From assembly GCA_023213395.1 (NCBI GenBank), contig CM041465.1, positions 17,174,001-17,238,000 on the forward strand: a stretch of DNA of 64,000 nucleotides, read 5' to 3'. The notes under the pieces were generated by a model. That model was not told where the DNA came from, did not search any database, and saw nothing but the letters and a program-made list of their open reading frames with translations. Shown piece by piece: positions 33,560-46,122 of this stretch. The DNA comes from Cycas panzhihuaensis. Taxonomy: Eukaryota > Cycadophyta. Positions within the stretch are counted from its first letter, which is position 1. Each line of letters opens with the position of its first letter. Position numbers and translations under genes: made by a program.

Positions 33560-35881
33560 TTCTTCCCCTTGTTCCGGGGTCATGGAGCTGATGAGGTGCG
33601 ATGGCTAGGAGAACAAGAGGAGGAAGACAAGTTCTGGGCACCCTTCCCTTTGTCGCAGGAAGGACAGGGATCAGGCGATCTTCCTCGGTTCCGGTTACTC
33701 TTGGTTTGGGTGTTGCGATCATGTTCCCCATATTTAGGGAATGGATCCTTGTGAACTGGTTGTTCCAAATTAGGCCTTGAGGCCCGTTTGGGGGAAGAGT
33801 CACGTCGAGGGGCATACTTAGGATGCTGGGCCCTACAACGCGAATCATCGTGAAAGCACTCCCCATGAATGGAGCACCACTTCTTCTCAAGCAGAGGGTC
33901 TGACCTTCTCGCTTGAGAGGACTGGGCATTTCCATTCCTAGGGAGAGGAGCTTGGGTTGTTTGTTGGATTTGTTTATTGGATGTAGGGGATGAAGGAGCT
34001 TGAAGCTTGAGTTCCTTCATCGTACGCTCAAACGAACATATGGCTGATGTGAGAGGGTCTAAAGTCCTCTCAGTCGGATGAGAGGAAGACCAGGTAGGTT
34101 GTGAATGTTTGGTATCCTTGGTTGGAGGTGGTGCCTCACGGCGTTGTGAGGGCTTAAGAGGTTTCTTGAGACCAGCTTGGATCTCAATAGCCTCCAACGC
34201 TAAACACTTGGCGATCGCGGAGTTGCATGTGGTTGCCCCCATCTTGAGGACTTCCACATGTACTTCGGGACAAAGTGCATTGACGAAAAGGTCTCGCTTC
34301 AACTCCTCGGGCAATGTTGCCTTAGTGGAGTGAAGCAAGTTGTGGGATCGCTGCACAAAGTCACGATTCATTTCATTGTGACCTTGTTTGAACGAAAGAA
34401 GTGACTTCATTCTGCTCTCGAATGGATAGGCTACATCAAAATAGTTGATGAACTCGTCTACCACCATCGGAATGAATGGATGGAATGGGCAGGGAGATGG
34501 TAGAACCACTTGAGGGCGTCACCCTGCAAGGACCGTGAGAATAATTTCATTAAAATGTGGTCGTAAACCTAGTAATCGATGCATGCCATAGAAAAACTAT
34601 GCACATGCTCCGCCGGGTCTTGCGATGAAGTTCCGTCGAATCTGGGAACTTCAGGGGGATGAGGTGGCATATTGGTTCTTAACGCCTCAATGGATAGAGG
34701 TGTAGACCTAAAGTCCATGAAGGGGCGTGCCCTTGTCTAGACCATAGGGTCAACGAATTTCGTAGCAGGTAACGTACAAGGAGTGGGTGGGGGTGGAACA
34801 CCCATCCCTCCTTGAGGAAATGCCCCCTGCTGAGAAGAGGCATGGGGGTAGGTGCCTTGGAAGGGAGTCGGGTTCCCTTGCGAAGGCGCAACAAATGGAA
34901 TTGCGTTGGATGATGGCTAAGATGGATGTGGAATCAGGTTTTGCCTATATGGGCCACCCGTAGGTGGAGCGACCCCATATGGGTGTAGCGGATCCACCCC
35001 ATAAACTGGGAGACGGCTTCTACCGCCTCAAGGTTGAGAAGTATACCCTGGGGGAACGTAGAAGGAAGTGCCAACGTGTTGGTTTTGAGAATGTGTGGGA
35101 GCAGATCCCACATGACTGGTGGCCGAAAGGCTGATATGACCGACGGGCCTACTAGGAAAGGTATGCGCCACATTAGGGGATGGCACATCGATTTGGTTAG
35201 GGACGGGTATGCTAACCTTCAATTAAGGGAAAGACATACCACGGGGAGATCCTGAAACACTAGGTCCTCGATGAGAAATGGAAGGCGCAACACGTGCCCC
35301 CACTGCGAGAATAGGAAAGGAGTGGGACACATGCGTAGGCACAAAGGGATTTGTTATCAAAGGAAGAGTAGATGAGGATGAGGCATGCAGGGGAGGAGCG
35401 GAAGAAGAAGAGGCTCCTCCACGAAGAGCACCCTCAAGCCATCCAGGACACGGTTGGAAGCATGCCGCGTGACAACACTCATTGAGAGCTTCAACTACGT
35501 CGACAGGAGGGGTTCCTACATACTCGTAAGAGGTAATTGGGACCTTAAACAAGGTAGGTCCCTCGGGATGCTCCTCATAAGAGTCACCGATTACGTGGCA
35601 AGTCTCAAGAGAAGCAGATCCTTCTATGACATGGGTAGAGGGATGGACGTCGAGTGAGAGTGATGTTGGTCACTCGGGTAATAAAGGGGGTCATCACCCT
35701 CTTGGGTGGACCCGGGAATAGAGGAAGGAAAAGCATGGGTTTTTAAGGTTGAGGTGTGGTAGGCCCAATCAGAAGAGTATCCCTCCATAGTCAGATCAGA
35801 ATTTGACAAAGAAAGAGGGCGATACTCAGGGTCTTCTAATAATGGAGATAGACCATGCAAGCGATGAGAGAAATGTTGCAT
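33560..35881 (-). pseudogene. gag: Tat-A gag remnant
   Basis: Start chosen at the minus-strand ATG at 35881 (MQHFSHRLHGLSPLLED), which has a counterpart in Tat-B. A long N-terminal Pro/Ser-rich region (FYVPPGYTSQP, HPYGVAPPTGGPY) is followed by the gag core RFDGTSSQDPAEHVHSFSMA. The 309-residue open frame 34509-33580 holds SLLSFKQGHNEMNRDFVQRS, ELKRDLFVNALCPEVHVEVL and a zinc knuckle at about 33838-33886, KKWCSIHGECFHDDSRC (CX2HX4HX4C, the Tat-type variant). The frame changes at least twice upstream of 34509, and stops break the N-terminal part. Confidence 0.9.
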
Positions 35882-36035
35882 GCAAGATCAACCAATAGTG
35901 TTAGGGAAGAAGAAAGGGCAGTAAGGCACACGCGTTGGGGGCTGCCCAACGAAGAAATCAAAATAGGTATAAAAGGATCACAAAAAGGTAGCGAAACCAA
36001 CAGAAGAGAGCGGAAACTAGCTCCCTTACTGGCAG

Positions 36036-36053
36036 TCCCTAGTATGGTCGCCA
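36036..36053 (-). promoter_or_regulatory. Tat-A primer binding site
   Basis: Minus strand TGGCGACCATACTAGGGA, one base after the 5' LTR. Tat-B has the same sequence with three changes. The TGG fits a tRNA CCA end, but I cannot assign the tRNA. Confidence 0.75.
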
Positions 36054-36054
36054 G

Positions 36055-38752
36055 TGGACACGCATCTACGGGATAGCTACCTAACAAAATAGGTATGATA
36101 AGAGTGGGTAATAATATGATCGAGAAAGAGACCTATAAGTAGGGTAATTACCACGCAGGGCACCCCATGCACCAGAGCGTGAGTTCGGGACCTGCAATGG
36201 AATGTGGCTACCAAAGGGTGATCCTCCACCACTTCGAACAAGAGGCGAGGAGGCGTAGGGTTAGCCTGGGTTAACCCAAGGGAAGGATCCTCCCACCCTT
36301 GGATGGCCAGAAGGGGAAGGAGAGGAGCCTTCAAGGGTTTCCCTAAGGCAACGGGAAATGAAGAAGGATAGGCAAGCGACTGGCCTATAGACGGGGTCAC
36401 TTTAGTTATCCGGTGAAGCGGGGAACCAAATGAAAGCAAGAGGGATGATCCAAGGAGATGGATCAAGGTATGCCTAAGCAAACTAACCAGGCATACGAGT
36501 AATACGGAGGGCGAGAAGCTCGCACGGCTAAGACAGAGAGGAAAGGTGAAAAGGAGCAGTTCCTATGACCTTTTCCTATGGGTGGCAGAGATGCATGCAA
36601 TAAAACAAATAAAGCATGAACCAAAAGTAAAGTTAAGTTTCCCTTTTGATCTCCAATGAGTTAATTACTAAAAAGGAATTCAAAAGGAAAGAGTAGTAGG
36701 GTGGAGTGAGGCATGCACCTGGACTGAAGGCGTGCGTGACGAGGGCCCTCCCGAGGGACACCAAACTACTCCACGAGGTGCGTCGGATGCGAAGCGTCGC
36801 GGCAGATTGGAAAGAGGGGCTCCCTTACTTTCCCCAGAAAAATACTACAGTACAATACCAAGGAAAGAAAGGAACCAGATACTAGCGACTAAAGAAGTAT
36901 GAAAGTTCAACATGTGTAAGAGCACTTACCGGCAACGGAACGAGCAAAAAATACCTTTTGCTCTCTCCAAGTACCTACAAGCAACGACGACCTCCCCCTT
37001 TCCAGGAAAGGGTACTAACATGCAATGACGAGATCCTAACAATATATGTCTATGTAATACAAATATGAATTCAAACACATATATGTTAGTACCAACACAA
37101 TGATGATAATATATGAAAGAGGACAACTAAAGCGAAAGGAAGGTAATCAGTAAGCCTCGGAGTGGCCCACCTCCCACAAAGAATACCCTAACCTCCCCCC
37201 AAAAGCCATAAGGCAGCGAGGGCAAGGCCAAGAAAGATGGCTGGAAATAGTAGCAAGGGGGTGAAGAGGAGCCAAAGAAGACCTATGGCGAACTGGGGTG
37301 CTATGGAGAGAAAATCGGGCTGCAAGGAAAAGAGTTAGATAAGAACAAGCGGTCGGGACTTATGTAAGTTACCCAGACCTAAGCCTAAGCTATTAAACCA
37401 GTGCTGCAACATATGACATCACTAATTTCAGCCGCTAAGAGAGGGCCAACAAACCCCCGTTTGAGTGCCAAGGACAGCACGAGGCAAGAGGGAAGATTTG
37501 GGGGGCTTAAAGCCACTTGAGGAGCGTGGAAGGTGGTGTGGAACCCACCCAGCTCCTTCCCAAACCCTATGCCAATCCTCAGTACCACTGCCTTGAGTAA
37601 CAAACGCAGGTAAGATGCACTATAACAGAGGTAGAACAGCCCAATGTAAAGAGGAAAACAACCCTCATAAAGACAAGCAAAGAAACAATCAAGATAGGGT
37701 ATCAATAGCACAAGAGAAACAACTCAAATCAATGAATACCTGAGTGGAAGAGGAGAGGTGCTTGCCTCAGCCAAGGGCTGGTAAGGAGAGGCTGAGAGAT
37801 CAGCCCAGAACTATGGTGTAGCAGGTTTGGAGCCCTGCTAATGAAGTTGGAAGGAGAACAACTGCACTTGGAACACTTGAAGACTGCCCGGGGCAAGAAT
37901 CTACTGAAATCTCTCCAAGGGGCCCTCTCCAAGGTGTGTGAGGGGCTGGGAAGATGTCCTAGCCACATTGAAGGAGAGCTAGGCACTGGAGGAGAGATGC
38001 AGGTCCTATGGTAGCAGCGAAGAGCAGAGCATAGCATGGTTTCCTTGAGGAGCAATCCAAAAAGTGAGCCAAAAATCCTCAAAAATGAGTAGATCATGCC
38101 TTAAGTACCCAAACCAAACCCTAAAGCGAGTGATTAAGGAACGACTGGGAGCAAGTTAAGTTGTGAGACACGTGGCAGTTTCGCAATAAATGCGAAATTG
38201 CCATGGCGGATTTTAAAAAATAAGTTAGAATACCATACACCAAGAAAATCCGCGCATCACAGAGATTCCTCGGGCAAGACCACAAAATCTCGGCCAGATT
38301 CACCTAGAGGCAAAATAGGCTCAGCTAGCCTCAGGTCAGGCGGAATGACAAAAGGGCCAATAGGGGGCTGAGACACATACCCGAGGGTAAACGAGTCAAC
38401 AAACAGATCCAAAAGAGCAAAAATAGGGCTCAAACGGTGTGGCAAGTCAACCAAACGATGATGGGTCATCACACGGGCGGAGGTGGTGCAAACCGAGTGG
38501 ATCTTGGAGTGAGGAGGGCAGAATGCGGGAAGTGAAGTGGCCACCAGGATGCCACACTTGCTGGGAGTGTGCCCCTGCTATAATCGTCATAGGCTAAAGT
38601 AAGTGTAGATGAAGACAAAGTCACCTACAAATTCACACACATGCAGACATGCAAGTGAACACTCATCAAAAGAAAGCGATGATAAGGCGAGAAACATACC
38701 TGTACTTACCTGAGTCAGTGATTCCGTATCCATTCCCGGAAGCTGGGAAACA
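36055..38752 (-). repeat. Tat-A 5' LTR
   Basis: 2698 bp, direct repeat of 22782-25454. At 37384-37434 it has 51 bp where the other copy has 10 bp of unrelated sequence, between the shared ACCTAAG and CTAAGAGAGG. The U3 palindromes seen at 24950 are badly eroded here (38240-38290). Confidence 0.93.
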
Positions 38753-38757
38753 GTGAG
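38753..38757. repeat. Target-site duplication of Tat-A, right copy
   Basis: GTGAG, identical to 22777-22781. Confidence 0.93.
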
Positions 38758-39562
38758 CCAACTTGATGAGGTAGGATGGGGTATCCTATGTATGTGTGGC
38801 CTAACGAGGGCTAGTGCTTTGACTCAGTTAGTTATAGAGCATGAGATATTGAATGACTTTATGAGTTGTTAGATACCAAGGCAATATGTATTCAGAGTTT
38901 GAGGTATTAGAGACCCAGAAATTACCCCATAAGATGTAGGTAGGATTCTTAGCATGAGTTGGCATGGGAAGAGAGTGTGCCTGATCAGGGTGACAGATGA
39001 GGAGTCATAGATGGTATGTAACACTTACTTGATAGGGTTTATTCATCAAATTGATCAGCATGGCATCTCAATCGAGGTGATTGGGGTATTGAATGAAGTT
39101 CGAGTGGTGAGGAGGATCGTTGCTCTTATTATTATATACTAGATAATAAGGACACATAACTTCATAGGGATCCCAGTTTAGTGGATAGGGATTATACGAT
39201 GATGCAGGAAGGGGATTCAAGTTAACTAGGGATAGTACATGGTAGATAACATTAATCACCAATTATCTAGGATCCAGAGGATAGGTAGAGGTGGATTTCT
39301 TATAGCTCAATATTGATGTGCTAGCTCTATGACCATATTCCCTTAATGTGACTAGGAGGAGAGCCAAGGCAATGACATTGATGGATCCAGGCATGAACAA
39401 GTGGTACATGAGATCGAGGATCCATAATAGGGTAGCAATTATCACAAGGATGATTCAGAGTCTTGTGCTAAGTAGGATGATGAGGAGATAGCTCATCAAT
39501 GATGCCTATGTTGGGCTTTTTATATGGAGTGACAATGAGATGGATGTTGTAGAGAGGGCAAC
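38758..39562 (+). pseudogene. Tat-C antisense PMD-like gene, segment 2
   Basis: Continues in phase from 22781: SQLDEVGWGILCMCGLTRAS, then the PMD-like block HEILNDFMSC, RQYVFRV, GIRDPEITP, DVGRILSM. This aligns with the Tat-A block DQRLLVDIVSH, RYVFHLP, GDVMVTSRDI. Further on are VRVVRRIVALIIIY and WSDNEMDVVERAT, where the frame crosses the Tat-B target site. At least six stops, mostly TAG/TAA at probable Trp/Gln codons, with frame loss between about 39140 and 39480. It was disrupted by Tat-A on the left and Tat-B on the right. Confidence 0.7.
39558..39562. repeat. Target-site duplication of Tat-B, left copy
   Basis: GCAAC; the right copy at 63361-63365 is ACAAC. Confidence 0.85.
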
Positions 39563-42500
39563 TAGAATCATGTCTATGAGATAGTAACCACACTTGGTTA
39601 GGACTGGGTTAATCAACAAAGAGTTTTAAGATCTAAGGTCAATTCGACAAGTGAGAGGAATCACCCGCATAGGGCGTCTGCACATTAGAACGCAGGTTCA
39701 GGACCCACAAATGGCACACAACGCCCTTTTGGTTAACTCGACTTTGGTTTTGAGGGTAGAAGGAGTGAGGGATATCCTTAATTTCCTAAGTAACCTTACA
39801 AAGTAGGCCCTCTTTCCCTTGGATGGCTGAAGGAGGGAGGTAAGGTCAAACAAAGGAATGGATCCTCATAGAAGGAACATGGTATGAATAGGGTGTATTC
39901 AAATAAATAATGTAGGAGGTGCACGCTTGTGGAAGGAAGATTGAGTAACTGCCCTATGAGCAGAACCAACCCAAAAGGAAAGGTGCTAAGACTAACTAGC
40001 TACTATAAGTATGACAAGATGAGGGGGAAGGTCCTAGAGGTAAGATCTTCCTTAGGCCAATATACCCAAGGTGGGCTTGGGGATGTGAGGTGATGGTGAG
40101 AAGGAATTTCTACCATTTTGAGTGTAAAGGGTTTAGTACTCTGTGTGTTGTGGTGAAGTGATAGATATGTTATTATGTTTATTATAAATAGGGAAGAAAC
40201 CATTAACTAATGAATAAGCTCTTGTTTACTCTCTAATATAATAGCCTTACTCTCCTTTTATTTTCTATGAAATAAGAGGAAATAAAGAGGCTAGCCAAAC
40301 AATTACAAAATATACGTGCAAGGGGTGTAAGGCCAAATGGAGGGACATGCAATCAAGCAAGGAAGTGAAAGAATGTGATTTCTACTTTGTGCACTTCCCT
40401 AGATGAATAAATGAAGCAAACATATGTAAATAATGAATGCAAGTTCATTCCTTTACTGTTTTTCCTTTTATATTCTACATATGTAAGAAAATAAACTTTG
40501 AATAAGAGAAAGAGAGCTACAAAGGAAAAGGTAGTGGTGCACCTAGAAAATTGTGCAACCAGATGAATATGTTCCTTCATGCTGCACTCATTCTCCTCTT
40601 CTCCTTCCCTAAACATGAGCAATGCAGAGCAATGATGTTGGGGCTTCCTTACCTTCCATAAGTTAAAAAGGAAAAAGACAAGAAAGGAAAAGAGAAATGG
40701 ATGTGCAAAAAGATTAGAAAGTGACAAGGGAATAAAGGAGAAAGATTTAACTAGGTTGACAAGCTTCTTCCAACTCCACATGTGACACACTGAGAACCTA
40801 TAATCAAAGAGTATTTCCCTTTCCTAAAGGGCTACTAGGGTACAAGATATATATGTATACAAAGTTAATAAAGTAATACAAGCAAAGTATACCAATCAAG
40901 TGAAACCTTTAGTTAAGAGACAATTTCCAACCTTCTCTATACTAGTAAGACCGGAAAATGGATGGAGATGGTTAGCCTCAGAATGGCTAACCCTCCAAAA
41001 CACACACTTCCATGCTACCCAAGTACATAAATAGCTAGTAATGATAGAATAATGGGGGCTAAATGTGTGAATGACAGGCCACAAATATTACTAATGTTGC
41101 AAAAGTCGTGATGCATAACTTTTATAACCCAAAGTTAATCTGACACCTAAAGGTAAGGTGGGGTATGATCAGGGTTGCAATCCCTTCCTATGTAAGGCTA
41201 ATGAGGTTGGAGAAAGCTTAGCAATAGGCTACGTATGCTACTACCAATAGTGGCCTCTCTTCTAAGAGCTCTTTGGTAGCCCAAGGGAAGCATAGAGGAG
41301 GAAGAGGAAAAAGGGGAGAAGGGGGCTGCCCTTAAGGAGAAGGCCTTATTGGATTGTGGAACCTGCCTTGGCTCCTTTCTCTTACCCTTTTGGGACCTCT
41401 CCCTTACTACCTCCTTGGAGAAACTATGGAAGAATAAGAAGGTATGGAGGACAGATAAGGAAAGATAGAGGGGATACCTCCTTTCCATAATGGAAAAACT
41501 TAAGAAAAGAGGGGGTATACAGGGTGTTTCAATCACTTTTAAGGAACTTAAAAGGAACAAAATTAAATAAGGATGGGGGGAATACCTGCTGAATTAGGAA
41601 TAGATCTGCCTAAGAAAATGGTAAAGAAAGGTAGTCCTGCAAGGTTTGTAGGTGACTATGAAATTTGGAGAGACAACCTTAGTGGAGTACAATGCTGGTG
41701 CTTGGAGGCGAGCCTTGGAGAGTGTCTTGTTTGAAGGGGCCTTATCTCAGGCCTGCTACCATAGATCTAAGCTATAGAGGACTGATCTTAGGCTAGAGCA
41801 CAAGTACGTTAGGTGTTGCAGGGCATTTCTATAGGAGATGATCTATGAGAGAGAAAGAAGAGATGGGAGAAAGTGGAAGAAGAGAGTCCAAGAGAGGGAA
41901 AAATGATGTCTTTTTAGGTTTTAACCTAACCCTAGCTTAATTGAGTGATTAGGGTTCAACTAGGGATGGGAATATGACTCAGCCAAATGGAAATTTTGTA
42001 ATAAATATGAAATATACTACATAAGATTTTTAAAAGTGGTTTGTAACAATCGCCCCATAATAAACTTTGTAGTACCGCAAAGTCTACCATGGTACTACAA
42101 TATTTATCATGGTGTGGTGATAACACAAGAAACATAAAGGGATGAAGGAGCTAGGATCCCTAAAAGAAGGTACTCCAAGCCTAGGAAGGCTTGACCCTCT
42201 ATCTAGGTGGCTAGGGATAATCATAAAGAATAAATGACCTATGTCAGATGGGGCACCAAAGAGACAAAGTTCCTAGGGAGTTTTAAAATGAGTAAAATTA
42301 TACTAATCACACCTAGTTAAAGTGCTAAAAGCTAAGATGTGATAATGGGGTTGTGAATGGATCACAAGGGCTGATCGGTGCTTGGGATAGCATGGAGATG
42401 CATAGGAGGGTTATGGAATGCCATTGGGATTAGTATCCCTAAGTTGTCATAGGTTAGAATAGTGTCAAGCAATATGATCAAGCACTAGATGTAAGATGAT

Positions 42501-42642
42501 CACTTAAATAAACCAGTCAGTCATGCAATGAAAAATAGATGCTTTGACTTACCTTCTTGAGAAGTGACAAAGGAAGGATAGAAATGTACCTACACTTTCT
42601 TGAGTCAACTCATCAAAACCCACCCTCAATAGTTGGGAGACA
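39563..42642 (-). repeat. Tat-B 3' LTR
   Basis: 3080 bp, + strand TAGAATCATG...GGGAGACA (start TG decayed to TA). Direct repeat of 60521-63360, which is about 240 bp shorter, mainly because it lacks sequence equivalent to about 41150-41430. A GTAGTACCGCAAAGTC / CATGGTACTAC palindromic cluster lies at 42060-42102. Confidence 0.92.
42060..42102. promoter_or_regulatory. GGTAC-type palindromic cluster in Tat-B LTR U3
   Basis: TAAACTTTGTAGTACCGCAA, followed by a second inverted GGTACTACA. TAAACTTTGTA.TAC recurs at about 44637 in front of the antisense gene. Confidence 0.5.
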
Positions 42643-42655
42643 CTACCCCCTTGGC
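42643..42655 (-). promoter_or_regulatory. Tat-B polypurine tract
   Basis: Minus strand GCCAAGGGGGTAG followed by TGTCTCCC. Confidence 0.9.
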
Positions 42656-42714
42656 AACAGAGCCTCGCAGCTTGGAAGCGCAATGCGACAACAAATGCCT
42701 GCAACACAATGTTA

Positions 42715-42717
<3 letters not shown>

Positions 42718-42764
<47 letters not shown>
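42718..42764. repeat. (TA)22 microsatellite
   Basis: Uninterrupted TA dinucleotides. Tat-A has only a short TATATAGATAT at the same place (about 25540). Confidence 0.95.
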
Positions 42765-42766
<2 letters not shown>

Positions 42767-44549
42767 CAAACATAACAATGGTGTGAGCCAAAGGCAACAA
42801 CGAGTGTCATGGCAGGATGTGTAGGCATGGAGATGAGAGCAAGACAACATAGGGGTTGCCTATACATCGCCCTATAGTTGACTAGCGATGATGACGGATG
42901 AGGGGGGCATAGGATTAGACAAATGTCATGAATAGGGTGTTATATGCATAAACAAGTCAAAAATTATGGGAGTTATGTGCTAAAGAGTGGGGTTGGGAGA
43001 TAAACTTGATGGTTGCCATAGTTTAACCTCATTAGCAGCCAGCTTTCGGAGGTACAAATGGATCTCAATATGAAGGAAGGGACGACTTGAGACTTGGGCA
43101 TCTAGGTGACTAGACAAGTCTCTCAAGGGGGGTCACTAAGAAGAGGGAGACGATGCTCAAGGATGAGGCAAATAAGGCTATCCACCTCAGCATTGAGAGC
43201 TCGAGGAATGTGTCAAATATTAATGGAAGGGAAATAAGCCAACAGGGACCTAGAGTTCAAGGTGAGGGCTCTCAGGTATGGGCAATGCACCTAGTAGACC
43301 TAGGTGATATGGGACACTATAACCTGAGAGTCATAAAAGAGAATGATGGGTCCATGGTAGAAGTAGAGTGCACTGGTAAGAGTCTCAATAACAGCTGTGT
43401 ACTCAACTTAGTTATTGGTGGCTTTAGGAAGGAAGTTCCCAGAATACATGAAGTCATATCTAAAAGGGTCACAGAGAATCCACATGGTGGTGGAAGGGCC
43501 TAGGTTACCATGGCTTCTACCGTCGATGAAGATGTGTAATGTCATGGTAGAGGAAATGGGGGTCTCGATAGTGTGAATTGAGAAAAAAGAGTGTCGGCAG
43601 GGTCTATGAATGAAAAGGACTTAATGGAGGGAAGCAGTCATGAGGGACTCAAGTGGCTATCAATAGGGGCTGTGAAGGGTAAAAGGACCTAAGGATGAGG
43701 CTACCCAAGGACGAGGAGACTAACTCGACAAACAGGAAGGAAACGGTAGAAAAAGGGCCCATCTAGGGTCCCAAAGGTTGCTGAAGGAAGTGAGGTACCA
43801 TCCAGGATGAGGAGGGCGCTTCCTTTGGGAACCCCAGAGGCATGAACAAGTGACAAAAATGGGTTCAAGATGATGAAATGAGCCAAATGAGTATAAACTT
43901 AGGTGCATTTAGAGATGGCACAAAAATTAAGACAGAAGGGGCCTCAGAAGGCCAAAGGGGATGCCATAAATGCACCTAGAGGGTGAGAAGAAAAGAGGGC
44001 CACAGAGGTGAAATGGGAGGAAGACTTAGAAGGAAAAGGTAACCAAGAGAGAGAGATGGTCCCAAGGGCTACCGCGATAAGAGAAAAGAAGGAGGTGCCC
44101 AATGGGACCCCCGCCTATATAAGGAAAACTCGATGAAAACAGGATTCATTTTCATGGGTTCACGATCTATTCAGAGCCCTTTTCCTTACATAGTGGAGAA
44201 CCACTCCAATTTAGAGACATGCAAAGGGAGATCAGACTATTGGGTTAAGACATGGATATAGTCAGTAGGATCAGGGAGATGAGATGACAGTAGCTAGGCC
44301 AAATCTAGTGAGTGGATCATACCTTATCCCTTCTATTTTATCACTTGAAGTTTATGCATTTTAAAGCTTTTATTAGGTAGTTTTAGGCCTCTTAAGGGCA
44401 AATTAGGATCTCCTAAAGCCCGAATTGGACCCAGAGAGAGGAGGGACCAGGGCATTAGGTAGCCCCAGTCCCAGTGGGCCTAAGTGTGGCCCAACCCAGA
44501 AAAAAATTAGCTTTTTTAGGTGGAAATCCCCCCCTTTATGTGGGGGTGT

Positions 44550-44680
44550 CACTGGCCCCGTGGCAAAGATCACAATGCTATAAAATTCACCACGGGCCTG
44601 CTAAGTTACACTAAAAACTCAGTGGGGCCCCATACTAAACTTTGTATTACTATAGAGTTTAGTGCGGTATGAAGCCAAAC
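44550..44680. promoter_or_regulatory. Eroded palindromes upstream of the Tat-B antisense gene
   Basis: An inverted pair CCCGTGG / CCACGGG and an imperfect dyad TAAACTTTGTATTAC...AGAGTTTA lie 130-260 bp before the ATG. This is the same position as the perfect palindromes of Tat-A. Confidence 0.55.
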
Positions 44681-44810
44681 ACAGGTAGGTGGAGGTGAGG
44701 AGTAGTCCTCAAGGCTGGCAGATAGGTACATGACTATTTTGCTTAGTTCTTAGGTATTTGACAGACAGTTATCATGATAGACAACCATAAGAACATCAAC
44801 ATTGTAACGA

Positions 44811-45998
44811 TGAGCTTTATAGAGATGATGTCTCATGGGGACAGATAGAAACTAGGGAGATGTGGCCTGCTGAAGGTCATCAGGACACCATAATATGCCT
44901 CAGACCAGCATCTACTGGTTGACATCGTCTTGTACTGGGATTGCAGGCGATACACGTTTCATTTCCCCCAAGTAGGGGACATGACCATCACACCAGGAGA
45001 CATCCAGAAGATCCTGGGAGGACCAGTGGTAGGAGCACCAGTGTCACTAGAGGTATTACCTAGCAATGACACCATACATAGGGAGGTTTCCACTTTCTTT
45101 ACAGGTCACAACAGGTGGGAGAGGAGAGAGATACCCATTCAAAGCATGGTTATATTGTGGATTCCTCAGGTGAGGAAACTAGTTACACTAGGCATTCTAT
45201 TATTGATTTCCTATAAATAGAACTATAGAAACATTCTTGGTAGCTAGATGGAGATGGTGAGGAGATGTGAGGCCATGGAGAGGATGGTCTGGGCTAGCCT
45301 AATAGCAGCAAACTTGATCACCCAACTAGACACCATCAGAGTAACTAGGAGAGGAGGCTTCTCATATAGCACGTTTCTGCAGTGTTGGTTTTTTTATCAC
45401 TTTGGAGTAGTGGCACCAGTAGGAGGGCCACACCCTATCTTAGTGTGGGCCCCTATGGTCCAGAAGTGGCAGACTTAGTTCAGGGAGACTGAGGATAAGG
45501 CGCATGTCTGACACTTAGTGGAGGTGATGTCACTGGACCTCCTCACCATGGTAGATTATATGGCAGACCTATATATAGGGGTGACATAGGATAGTGACGA
45601 CGAGGCAGGTGGAGATGGAGGAGCTAGAGGTAGGCTTGGAGGAGATGATGACGATGGTGGAGATGATGGGGCAGGCCCATTAGGAGCAACAAGTGGCGAG
45701 GTAGGTCCATCAGGGACTGCAGGAGGTGAGGTAGGGCCTTTGGGAGCCACAAGAGGAGAGGTGGATCCCTCAAGAGCTGCAGGGGGAGGTCAACCATTAT
45801 GTACACTAGTTAGGACGTTGAGGATAGTTAGAAGAGTCTGAGCAGTGGCAGTAGTTATAGCTAAAGAGGGTGGAGGCGATAGTCTGGCAAGTTAGGTTGT
45901 TGGCAAGGTGGTACCAGAGGAGGAGGAGGTACCAGCAGCTGGGGAAGGTCCCGAGGAGGAGGTGGTCATCCAAGTTAAGGAGTTGGCAATCCCAAGAG
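44811..45998 (+). pseudogene. Tat-B antisense PMD-like gene, exon 1
   Basis: Start at ATG 44811 (MSFIEMMSHGDR). PMD-like blocks: RCGL, DQHLLVDIV, YWDCRRYTFHFPQVGDM, TITPGDIQKILGGPVVG. Then NRWERREIPIQSM, IPQVRKLV, TRRGGFSYSTFLQCWFFYHF (frame intact where Tat-A has lost a T), and an acidic Gly/Asp-rich tail. Stops at several Trp/Gln positions. The frame ends AIPRG at the intron boundary. Opposite strand to Tat-B pol. Confidence 0.75.
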
Positions 45999-46122
45999 GC
46001 GAGACACTACCTTTCCTATTGTCTTTTGATCACTAGGCATTTAGATGCTTTGTTTTGACTTAGCTTATTTGGTATATATATATGGATGTATATACTAACA
46101 CATGGTGTCTTTGACTTCACAG
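45999..46122 (+). other. Predicted intron of the Tat-B antisense gene
   Basis: 124 bp, acceptor TTCACAG. The donor is now GCGAGA against GTGAGA in Tat-A, so either a GC donor or a decayed GT. Phase 1, giving PRG|AIEMG. Confidence 0.62.

Larger units (their letters stand above)
22782..38752 (-). mobile_element. Tat-A: full-length decayed Tat-like gypsy element with an antisense gene
   Basis: 15971-bp minus-strand element: 5' LTR (36055-38752), PBS-like site, gag, protease, long linker, RT, RNase H, integrase, then an opposite-strand intron-containing gene (26671-28505), polypurine tract and 3' LTR (22782-25454). The TSD is perfect. No second (archaeal-type) RNase H is visible between RNase H and integrase, unlike many Tat elements. 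Pol motifs (ACPKDNFPLP in RT, DN.SS protease, CX2HX4HX4C gag knuckle) place it in the Tat/Athila branch. It is richer in GC and CpG than its neighbours and is the best preserved of the Tat elements here. It interrupts the Tat-C antisense gene. Confidence 0.92.
42656..44810. other. Tat-B region between polypurine tract and antisense gene
   Basis: About 2.1 kb without a recognised gene. It contains the (TA)22 tract (42718-42764), one ATAGTTTAACCTCATTAG unit (about 43018) and eroded palindromes (44550-44680). The stretch around 43150-43500 (+ strand) can be read as a low-similarity frame also present in Tat-A at 25880-26085, but without a known domain. Confidence 0.6.

Noticed and set aside
40353-41560. 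145- and 120-codon frames in the Tat-B LTR
   Set aside because: The LTR copy at 60521-63360 does not keep them intact, and their composition is that of A/T- and purine-rich non-coding sequence.
42549-42850. Open frames encoding long Ile-Tyr repeats
   Set aside because: They are translations of the (TA)22 tract. The same holds for the frames over the microsatellites at 2303-2374 and 28677.
43153-43503. 116-codon + strand frame in Tat-B with a partial counterpart in Tat-A (25798-26085)
   Set aside because: Similarity reflects homologous UTR sequence. Frame indels differ and no domain is recognisable, so I do not call a gene.
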